Assembly: GCA_023386255.1 (NCBI GenBank)
Contig: JAEWKB010000140.1
Coordinates: 1-6,512 of the forward strand
DNA length: 6,512 nt
DNA from: Bacteroidota bacterium
GTDB lineage: Bacteria > Bacteroidota > Bacteroidia > Flavobacteriales > Flavobacteriaceae
Reading direction: 5' to 3'
Position 1 is the first letter of the stretch. Every line of letters starts with the position of its first letter. Both the position numbers and the translations under genes were made by a program. Below, one piece after another: positions 1 through 4,998 of the stretch. Below the pieces are notes generated by a model. That model did not search any database. It was not told the origin of the DNA and worked only from the letters and a program-made list of their open reading frames with translations.

Positions 1-53
1 TGCCAGTCAATGATTTCGCCGTTAGAGAGCTTTATCAGCAGCCACAGGTAATA
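1..53 (-). pseudogene. In-frame continuation of the DUF4129 gene beyond a TAG stop (partial at window edge)
   Basis: Reading the minus strand past the TAG at 54-56 in the same frame gives YYLWLLIKLSNGEIIDW with no further stop before the window edge. This is what the DUF4129 C-terminal region normally looks like after an 'NYRLxVRYY' stretch, so the interrupting codon most likely replaces a tyrosine (TAT or TAC changed to TAG). The stretch has no start codon of its own and is best read as the severed C-terminal part of the gene at 54-617. It could also be normal coding sequence if the TAG is a sequencing or assembly error. The gene's true end lies outside the window. Confidence 0.7.
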
Positions 54-617
54 CTAGCGCACTCCCAGCCGGTAATTGCCCTCACGCTTTGTTTCTTCTA
101 TCAGCTGCTTAAAATCCATTTGCCGTATGTCACCTTCCGCCAGGCTATGCACATCAATATTTTGGTTCCTTTTGCCGAATATCCATAGGTTGCCTTCTTT
201 GTTAACCAGCGCCTTCACCACAAGGTAAACCACAAATAGCAGCAACAGTGCCAGTATTATGCGTATAACTATGGCATAAAAAGGTACACTTCTTCCGTTC
301 CCTCCAAAGGAAAATATCGCATCAAGCACCTGCCCCAGCCATGTAAGGAAACGTTCCCACAGCCCTTTCTTTTCGGCTTTCTTATAATATGTAAATTCTT
401 CGCCCTGATATTTATTCTTAAAACCTTGCTCAAGCCTGCGCGGGGTTGTGTTTACCACTGTATCGGTAGGGATAAAAGGTGCGGAAGCTGTAGTATCGGC
501 AGGCAGCTCCTTATATATAACCGTGTCTGCCACAACAGGCGGCAGGTCCTGTATATCCTGGGCGTGCAGGTGTACAGGGCCGCATAAAAGCAGTATGTAA
601 AGCGGCAGCTTATTCAC
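54..617 (-). CDS. DUF4129-type single-pass membrane protein, interrupted by an in-frame amber stop
   Basis: The visible product is 187 residues from a GTG start at 617-615. It begins with a clear signal peptide (MNKLPLYILLLCGPVHLHAQ, probable cleavage near HA/QD). An acidic, Pro/Thr-rich extracytoplasmic stretch follows to about residue 60, then a basic amphipathic region (60-100), one transmembrane helix (about 113-137) and a cytoplasmic part ending NYRLGVR. A longer frame opens at a GTG at 674, but the 617 start gives a proper signal peptide and an 8-nt overlap with the gene upstream, typical of coupled translation. DUF4129 proteins have no established biochemical activity; they occur beside SpoIIM, RDD, MoxR and DUF58 genes. 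The frame stops at TAG (54-56), in the middle of the conserved C-terminal motif, and continues normally afterwards. The product is therefore probably truncated, or the base is an error. Family assignment is from the motif and context. Confidence 0.75.
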   Translation of the reverse strand: MNKLPLYILLLCGPVHLHAQDIQDLPPVVADTVIYKELPADTTASAPFIPTDTVVNTTPRRLEQGFKNKYQGEEFTYYKKAEKKGLWERFLTWLGQVLDAIFSFGGNGRSVPFYAIVIRIILALLLLFVVYLVVKALVNKEGNLWIFGKRNQNIDVHSLAEGDIRQMDFKQLIEETKREGNYRLGVR

Positions 618-1548
618 TGTCCAGGCCAATTTGATCGATTTCAGAAAATGTTGAGTGGCTCTCGTTCTCCTCACGGTAGCTGTAGTATATCATGCCCTGG
701 CTGATGGAAATTATATTACCCAGGATATAGCCCGTAATTGTGGAAATTATATAAAAAACAATGGCAACAATACCTGCAAAGGTAAGCGCTTCCTCCTGTG
801 TAACCTGTTCCTGTACGGGACTAAACAGGGAAGCTACGCCAAATATAGCAGGCAACAACGATACAACCAGTTGTACAATATATACTATGATTACTATTAT
901 TAATGTTGCACCCGAATGGGTCCAGAATTTAGAACGGGCCACGCTAAACCCGTTGCCAAAAGATTCAAAATAGCCGCTATTTCCGTTCAGGTAATCATAA
1001 AATGTCTGTATCATCCAGCACAACATATAGGCCCAAAGTAAAAAGACAAAAGGGATACCTATAATAGTGATGAACAGCAACGCACTGAAAAAACCAACAA
1101 GGATGCCAATAGGCAGGAAGCTGATAAACCAAAGCAGCACATAAAGTATTATTTTACTAATGCTTTTCTTTAGTTCGCTTACAATCTGCTTTGTAGTAGG
1201 CTCTGCATTATCTTCATACAGTTTCATGTATATAACCGGGTAAGCATAATTAAGCATTGTTATTATTACGAACAGCACAACTATTACAATAGTGGTAATG
1301 ACAAAAAACGGCACGTTGTTGTTAAACATTTCCTCTATAACACGGTTAGAGTTGGCCACCCCAACACTCCCCAGCACAGCATCTAAAAAGATTTTGCTTA
1401 TAAAGTAGGTAAGAATAAGGAGCAGGACCAGGAACGGGCTATTAACGATGATGTAGTTCCTGAAATAATTTTTTCCTGTAGCTCTTATAAAACCAAAGGT
1501 GTCATTAAAAATTTCGGAAAAATTGCGTAACTTGAATAGTCTAAACAT
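610..1548 (-). CDS. Multi-pass integral membrane protein of uncertain family
   Basis: This 312-residue protein has about six hydrophobic segments (near residues 33-53, 80-104, 131-153, 155-184, 212-240 and 256-287). A short basic N-terminus (MFRLFKLRNF) and a polar, acidic C-terminal tail (residues 292-312) flank them. The N-terminal pattern (FSEIFNDTFGFIRATGKNYFRNY) is amphipathic and precedes the first helix. I see no catalytic motif. It resembles the loosely defined membrane proteins found next to SpoIIM and DUF4129 genes, sometimes labelled DUF4013-like or glycerophosphodiester phosphodiesterase membrane-domain-like, but I cannot assign it firmly. Its ATG at 1548 lies inside the end of the SpoIIM gene (8-nt overlap), and its stop overlaps the GTG start of the DUF4129 gene. 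It is thus the middle gene of a coupled three-gene operon and probably a subunit of the same membrane complex. Confidence 0.85.
   Translation of the reverse strand: MFRLFKLRNFSEIFNDTFGFIRATGKNYFRNYIIVNSPFLVLLLILTYFISKIFLDAVLGSVGVANSNRVIEEMFNNNVPFFVITTIVIVVLFVIITMLNYAYPVIYMKLYEDNAEPTTKQIVSELKKSISKIILYVLLWFISFLPIGILVGFFSALLFITIIGIPFVFLLWAYMLCWMIQTFYDYLNGNSGYFESFGNGFSVARSKFWTHSGATLIIVIIVYIVQLVVSLLPAIFGVASLFSPVQEQVTQEEALTFAGIVAIVFYIISTITGYILGNIISISQGMIYYSYREENESHSTFSEIDQIGLDSE
615..617 (-). promoter_or_regulatory. GTG start codon of the DUF4129 gene, nested in the upstream gene's end
   Basis: The upstream gene ends GAC AGT GAA TAA (621-610). Shifted by one base, the same bases contain GTG followed by AAT AAG CTG, which opens the signal peptide MNKLPLY. 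No ATG is available in this frame near the signal peptide. The other candidate, a GTG at 674, would add 19 polar and basic residues before the signal sequence and deepen the overlap to 65 nt. I therefore prefer 617, which implies translation by reinitiation or coupling. Confidence 0.65.
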
Positions 1549-2512
1549 GGCTTGTATATAATTTTTTATTAACCCTGAACGGATACACCAGGTAGTACCA
1601 GGTAATTACTCCAAGGGTAGAAAGTATGATAAATAAATTTAGGGCTACGGGCATATCGGGCGAATAGCGGGTTACAAAACCCTCAAGCAGGCCGGCAGCT
1701 ACGGTAAACGGCATGGTGCTAAGCACTATCTTAAGGCTGTTTTTAAAGCCCTGTTTGAAGGAAACCATACGGGAGTATGTTTTTGGGAATAGTATGCTTG
1801 CTCCAAGTATAAGCCCTGCAGCAGCTTCTATAACTATGGCGAATATCTCCATACAGCCGTGTATCCAAATGCCCAGTACGCTTTCCCAAAGCACACCCTG
1901 CTGGTAAAAAAAGTACTGGAACGAACCCAGCATTATAGAATTTTGCATGAGCACCCATGCAGTGCCTATGCCCCCGGTTATTCCCATTACAAATGATAAT
2001 ACACCTACCCTTAGGTTATTAAGCGTTATGCCTATGGCGCTGCCCCAGTTGCTGCCGCCTTTGTAAACGGCTACGGGGTTTCCTTTTTCAATGTTATCAA
2101 GCGTCATGTTTACATACTGGTCGCCCATAATAAGGCGTACAAAATCAACATCATAAGCTGCCGAAAGCGCGCCTATGGTTGTAAACATAAAAAACAGGAG
2201 GAACGCATACAGCACATACCTGCGGTAGCGGTACACAATAAGCGGGGCTTCGGTTTTAAAAAAGTAGGCCAGCCTGTTGCTTTCGTGGCGCTTTGTTTTG
2301 TATATCTTCTGGTAGGTTATAGATGCAAGGTGGTTAAGATAGGTAACCGTCTTACTTTTAGGGTAGTAGGTTTGCGCGAAAGAAAGGTCATTTACCAGGT
2401 GGATGTACAGGCTTGCCAGTTCATCAGGATTTTTTTTAGCTTTACCAAAAATAGCCTGTTCAAATTCAAGCCATTTTTCTTTATTTTGTTTAATAAATGC
2501 CACTTCTCTCAT
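1541..2512 (-). CDS. SpoIIM (stage II sporulation protein M) family membrane protein
   Basis: The protein has 323 residues. A cytoplasmic, helical, charged N-terminal region (1-95, ending in the basic KTEAPLIVYRYRRY) precedes about five or six membrane segments (near 98-118, 160-185, 186-203, 209-240, 259-280, 290-311). The family signature WIHGCMEIFAIVIEAAAGLILG is at 216-237, with the conserved HGxxE as H218, G219 and E222. In spore formers SpoIIM takes part in engulfment with SpoIID and SpoIIP. Bacteroidota do not sporulate, and these homologues have no defined role. The length fits the non-sporulating subfamily found with RDD and MoxR genes. The frame upstream of the ATG at 2512 meets a stop (TGA, at 2539-2537) with no other ATG or GTG, so the start is secure. 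It is the first gene of the minus-strand operon and is divergent from the RDD gene. Confidence 0.92.
   Translation of the reverse strand: MREVAFIKQNKEKWLEFEQAIFGKAKKNPDELASLYIHLVNDLSFAQTYYPKSKTVTYLNHLASITYQKIYKTKRHESNRLAYFFKTEAPLIVYRYRRYVLYAFLLFFMFTTIGALSAAYDVDFVRLIMGDQYVNMTLDNIEKGNPVAVYKGGSNWGSAIGITLNNLRVGVLSFVMGITGGIGTAWVLMQNSIMLGSFQYFFYQQGVLWESVLGIWIHGCMEIFAIVIEAAAGLILGASILFPKTYSRMVSFKQGFKNSLKIVLSTMPFTVAAGLLEGFVTRYSPDMPVALNLFIILSTLGVITWYYLVYPFRVNKKLYTSHV
2413..2444 (+). promoter_or_regulatory. Weak candidate promoter for the RDD-TRIC operon, inside the SpoIIM gene
   Basis: A TTG (2413-2415), a 21-nt spacer and TAGCTTTA (2437-2444) match the Bacteroidota TTG/TAnnTTTG promoter at all but the last base of the -7 box. 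It points towards the RDD gene, about 90 bases upstream of its ATG and within the SpoIIM coding region. In AT-rich DNA a 7-of-8 match is easily produced by chance, so this is only a candidate. Confidence 0.2.
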
Positions 2513-2533
2513 ACAGAAGCTAAAATATAAAAT
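2513..2533. promoter_or_regulatory. 21-bp divergent intergenic gap between SpoIIM and RDD genes
   Basis: Only 21 AT-rich bases separate the two divergent start codons. This is too short to hold a -33/-7 promoter for either gene, so both promoters must lie inside the opposite gene's 5' coding region and would overlap. No good TAnnTTTG match lies within the gap itself. The arrangement implies co-regulation or mutual interference of the two transcription units. Confidence 0.6.
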
Positions 2534-3277
2534 ATGTCAGAACTTTCTATAACCACCACACAAAATGTTAATATTAATTTTAATTCGGCTTCGGTAGGCG
2601 ACAGGGTTCTGGCGTATCTTATTGACTTTGTTATTTTTATAGCCTATTACACGATTGTGTATTACCTGATCCTGGACCTTACAGGCCTTGGGGAATATTT
2701 AGACAATCTGGATAGATGGTCTATAATAGCTATACAGGGGCTAATTTCTTTGCCTGTTTTATTTTATGCTTTATGGCAGGAAACTTTTTTTGAGGGCCAG
2801 ACCGTGGGGAAAAAAGTAATGAAGATAAAAGTGATAAAGATAGACGGCTACCAGGCCAGCTTTAGCGACTATGTTATCCGCTGGATGTTCAGGATCATTG
2901 AGGTTACCCCGCCGCTAAGCTTTGTGGGGTTGATTAGTATGATGGTTAGCAGCAAAACCCAGCGCCTGGGGGATATTGCAGCGGGCACCGCCCTTATAAG
3001 CCTTAAGAACAATATAAGCATAGACCACACAATATTAAAAGAAATAGGTACTAATTATGTACCTGTTTATCCGCTTGTTATAAAACTTACCGATAATGAT
3101 ATGCGCATTATTAAGGAAACCTATGAGAGCAGCCTGAAACAAGCCGATTTTGAAATGATAGCGAGGCTTCAGGACAAGATTGAAAAGGTTACAGGTATAA
3201 AATCAATATCGGCTAATGCCACGGCCTTTGTAGATACTGTTATAAACGACTACAACTACTATACCCAAAGGATGTAA
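2534..3277 (+). CDS. RDD family membrane protein
   Basis: The protein has 247 residues. The RDD domain occupies about 15-158: SVGDRVLAYLID carries the conserved Arg (R24) and Asp (D31), and QRLGDIAAGT carries the second Asp (D147). Hydrophobic helices lie near 26-48, 63-82 and 122-139, and GQTVGKKVMKIKV (88-100) is also typical of the family. Some RDD proteins have been linked to ion transport, including Na+/H+ exchange, but most have no assigned substrate. Residues 160-247 form a polar, helical C-terminal tail outside the domain (for example RLQDKIEKVTGIKSI). An in-frame TAA at 2528-2530 just upstream fixes the ATG at 2534. The gene is divergent from SpoIIM by 21 bp, and its stop codon shares one base with the start of the TRIC gene (TAATG), implying co-translation. 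RDD, SpoIIM and DUF4129 proteins commonly occur together. Confidence 0.92.
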   Translation: MSELSITTTQNVNINFNSASVGDRVLAYLIDFVIFIAYYTIVYYLILDLTGLGEYLDNLDRWSIIAIQGLISLPVLFYALWQETFFEGQTVGKKVMKIKVIKIDGYQASFSDYVIRWMFRIIEVTPPLSFVGLISMMVSSKTQRLGDIAAGTALISLKNNISIDHTILKEIGTNYVPVYPLVIKLTDNDMRIIKETYESSLKQADFEMIARLQDKIEKVTGIKSISANATAFVDTVINDYNYYTQRM

Positions 3278-3879
3278 TGCTGTATGTGCTTGATATATTA
3301 GGAACCATGGCCTTTGCCATATCGGGCATGCTTACGGCCATGAACAAGCGTATGGACCCGTTTGGCGTGTTTGTAATAGCCTTTGTTACGGCTGTAGGTG
3401 GCGGCACCCTGCGCGATGTATTGATAGGGCGCACACCCGTTGTATGGATGCAGGACCTCAATTATGTTTACATCATTACCGCGGGATTCCTGCTTGCGCT
3501 TATATTTCGTAAAAAGCTTGATAAACTTAGAGCATCCCTGTTCCTATTCGATACTATCGGGCTGGGGGTGTTTACACTCATCGGTATACGCCGAGGCTTG
3601 GTGGTGGACCTTCACCCGGTCATCTGCGTGGCACTGGGTACCATGACGGCTTGTTTCGGCGGTGTTATCCGTGATATTCTGTGCAATGAAATACCGGTTA
3701 TCTTCCGGAAAGAAATTTATGCCACTATCTGCATCCTTGGCGGTGTGGTGTTCTTCCTCCTGCGGATGCTCAATGTACCCGAAGATGCTTTGTACCTCAT
3801 TACTTCCGGCGTTATAATAGCCGTACGGCTTATGGCTGTTGTCTTTAAATGGTCGCTGGCACCGCTGGAAAAAGACTGA
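3277..3879 (+). CDS. TRIC-type cation channel family protein (YadS/UPF0126)
   Basis: This 200-residue protein is almost entirely membrane-embedded, with about seven hydrophobic helices arranged as an internal repeat. Each half carries the family's glycine-rich signature: GGGTLRDVLIGR at 41-52 and FGGVIRDILCNEIP at 127-140. DPFGV (27-31) and FDTIGLGVFTLIG (91-103) also fit the family. Prokaryotic TRIC proteins form homotrimers with one K+-permeable pore per subunit; the glycine motifs kink helices 2 and 5 around the pore. The length is normal. The ATG at 3277 overlaps the RDD stop by one base (TAATG), so the two genes are probably translated together. The gene ends in three consecutive in-frame stop codons, TGA TAA TGA (3877-3885). 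Ion selectivity in this organism is inferred from the family only. Confidence 0.92.
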   Translation: MLYVLDILGTMAFAISGMLTAMNKRMDPFGVFVIAFVTAVGGGTLRDVLIGRTPVVWMQDLNYVYIITAGFLLALIFRKKLDKLRASLFLFDTIGLGVFTLIGIRRGLVVDLHPVICVALGTMTACFGGVIRDILCNEIPVIFRKEIYATICILGGVVFFLLRMLNVPEDALYLITSGVIIAVRLMAVVFKWSLAPLEKD

Positions 3880-3882
3880 TAA

Positions 3883-3912
3883 TGAAGCACGTTAGCCGCT
3901 ATCGCTGCTTCA
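3883..3912 (+). terminator. Possible hairpin after the TRIC gene (weak terminator candidate)
   Basis: TGAAGCA (3883-3889) and TGCTTCA (3906-3912) form a perfect 7-bp inverted repeat around a 16-nt loop, starting four bases after the TRIC stop codon. The loop can itself fold slightly (TAG/CTA). No uninterrupted T run follows; only a T-rich stretch (gtttattctttaaaa) begins a few bases later. It is well placed to end the RDD-TRIC transcript, but the stem is short and the terminator call is tentative. Confidence 0.3.
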
Positions 3913-3970
3913 ATAGAGTTTATTCTTTAAAAGGCAAGCCTCGTGTTTAAAGCTTATACTGTGCAACATA

Positions 3971-4001
3971 TTGCCCAATATAACCACTTTTACTACTTTT
4001 G
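3971..4001 (+). promoter_or_regulatory. Bacteroidota-type promoter for the SpoU methyltransferase gene
   Basis: TTG at 3971-3973 and TACTTTTG at 3994-4001, with a 20-nt spacer, match the Bacteroidota primary-sigma consensus (TTG or TTTG at -33, TAnnTTTG at -7) at every defined base. Transcription would begin near 4006-4009, giving a leader of only about 20 nt before the TTG start codon at 4027. The placement between two co-directional genes suggests the methyltransferase has its own transcript. Confidence 0.6.
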
Positions 4002-4006
4002 ACCCA

Positions 4007-4027
4007 CAACCTGTAACCTGCAACCAT
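4007..4027 (+). repeat. Three tandem heptamers in the leader of the methyltransferase gene
   Basis: CAACCTG, TAACCTG and CAACCAT follow each other without spacing. The first two differ only at their first base, and the third keeps CAACC but diverges at its last two. They fill almost the whole predicted 5' leader and run into the TTG start codon. This may be chance slippage, or a purine-poor unstructured leader that helps initiation without a Shine-Dalgarno sequence. No regulator is known to me for such a repeat. Confidence 0.45.
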
Positions 4028-4815
4028 TGAAACTCATTACCAGTACCCAAAACCCGTTTATTAAACAACTTGTACAGCTGCAGGAGAAAGCTAAGGCGCG
4101 AAGGCAAAGTGGTACCTTTTTAATAGAGGGGCAGCGCGAGATAATGCTCGCTAAAAAAGGCGGGTATGTTATAGAGACGGTGCTTTTCCTGCCGGAAATG
4201 CTTACCGAGAACGAGGTGCGCAGCCTTGCCGGCCGCAACGCTGAACTGATTGAGATAAACAAGGAAGTTTACCAAAAGCTAGCCTACCGTGATACTACCG
4301 AAGGCATTATAGCCGTAGCGCAAAACAAAAGCCTGGAGCTGGCTGATTTACAGCTTGGGGAAAATCCGCTGGTATTGGTAGCTGAAGCACCCGAAAAGCC
4401 CGGGAACATTGGAGCGCTCCTGCGGACAGCCGATGCAGCCAATCTGGACGCTGTTATTATAGCAAACCCAAAGAGCGACATGTACAACCCAAATATAGTC
4501 CGCTCCAGTGTGGGCTGCCTGTTTACCAACAACATAGCCACCGGAAGTACTGATGAGGTTATTGCATACCTAAAGGAGCGTAATATAAACATTTACTGCG
4601 CCACACTGCAGGACAGTACCCACTACCACACGCAAGATTACACTACACCTACTGCCCTTGTAGTAGGTACCGAAGCTACAGGGCTATCGGAGGCGTGGCG
4701 TGAGGCATCTACACAAAATATTATCATCCCTATGCAAGGCGAGATCGACTCCATGAATGTTTCGGTAGCCGCTGCCATACTCATTTTTGAAGCCAAAAGG
4801 CAGCATGGTTTTTAG
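4027..4815 (+). CDS. SpoU/TrmH-family RNA 2'-O-ribose methyltransferase
   Basis: The 262-residue protein transfers a methyl group from S-adenosylmethionine to a ribose 2'-OH, probably in rRNA. Residues 25-100 form the SpoU substrate-binding domain (GTFLIEGQREI). The SPOUT catalytic domain follows with all three motifs: motif 1, KPGNIGALLRTADAA (124-138; N127 and the catalytic-type R133); motif 2, LVVGTEATGLS (211-221; E216); motif 3, IPMQGEIDSMNVSVAAAILI (234-253; S242, N244, S246). The knot that binds SAM is formed by motifs 2 and 3. The length is typical. The start must be TTG at 4027: an in-frame TGA lies at 4000-4002 and the next ATG is codon 40, inside the substrate-binding domain. The target nucleotide cannot be told from sequence alone (RlmB-like or TsnR-like are possible). 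It stands alone with its own promoter. Confidence 0.93.
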   Translation: MKLITSTQNPFIKQLVQLQEKAKARRQSGTFLIEGQREIMLAKKGGYVIETVLFLPEMLTENEVRSLAGRNAELIEINKEVYQKLAYRDTTEGIIAVAQNKSLELADLQLGENPLVLVAEAPEKPGNIGALLRTADAANLDAVIIANPKSDMYNPNIVRSSVGCLFTNNIATGSTDEVIAYLKERNINIYCATLQDSTHYHTQDYTTPTALVVGTEATGLSEAWREASTQNIIIPMQGEIDSMNVSVAAAILIFEAKRQHGF

Positions 4816-4833
4816 AAAACTGACGATATAAAA

Positions 4834-4862
4834 TTGCACAAATCGTAATTTGGCTAATTTTG
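4834..4862 (+). promoter_or_regulatory. Candidate upstream promoter (P1) of the relA/spoT gene
   Basis: TTG (4834-4836), an 18-nt spacer and TAATTTTG (4855-4862) give a full match to TTG/TAnnTTTG. It lies just after the methyltransferase stop codon and would give a leader of about 130 nt before the ATG at 4999. The length of that leader leaves room for regulation, but I see no convincing riboswitch or stable fold in it. Confidence 0.5.
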
Positions 4863-4948
4863 CGTAACTTAGAATTGCGGCATGTTGTTCTGCTTTTATC
4901 CCATTTTCATTTTTTAAAATTTTGCTACCCTCTCTTCAAACCTATGCG

Positions 4949-4980
4949 TTTGTTTTAAAGATAAAAATTTCATACTTTTA
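4949..4980 (+). promoter_or_regulatory. Candidate proximal promoter (P2) of the relA/spoT gene
   Basis: TTTG (4949-4952), a 20-nt spacer and TACTTTTA (4973-4980) match the Bacteroidota promoter with one mismatch, the last base of the -7 box. Transcription would start about 10-15 nt before the ATG at 4999. Its position close to the gene is attractive, but the match is poorer than P1. Confidence 0.35.
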
Positions 4981-4998
4981 AGTCATTGATACCCGGTT

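Noticed and set aside
618..674. Longer N-terminus for the DUF4129 protein from a GTG at 674
   Set aside because: It adds 19 polar and basic residues before a good signal peptide and extends overlap with the upstream gene to 65 nt; the GTG at 617 gives a clean signal peptide and an 8-nt overlap.
655..973. Plus-strand open frames opposite the multi-pass membrane gene
   Set aside because: They are antisense to a well-formed hydrophobic protein, have low-complexity composition (runs of Asn, Tyr and Ile) and no plausible promoter or family resemblance.
2482..2488. TATTTTG as a -7 box for the RDD gene
   Set aside because: It is one base short of TAnnTTTG and has no TTG at a suitable distance upstream.
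2561..2570. CAAAATGTTA as a reverse-strand -7 box for the SpoIIM operon
   Set aside because: On the minus strand the spacing between TA and TTTG is two bases too long, and no -33 element is found upstream.
3925..3952. TTTAAA ... TTTAAA with AGGCAAGCCT between as a regulatory hairpin
   Set aside because: TTTAAA is self-palindromic, so the pairing is trivial, and the AGGC/GCCT arms leave only a 2-base loop.
4284..4592. Minus-strand frame of 102 codons inside the methyltransferase gene
   Set aside because: It is antisense to the SPOUT catalytic motifs, Ser/Ala-rich and without recognisable features, so it is a shadow frame.
4863..4998. Riboswitch or small RNA in the relA/spoT leader
   Set aside because: The stretch is AT-rich without stable GC stems or any recognisable aptamer motif.
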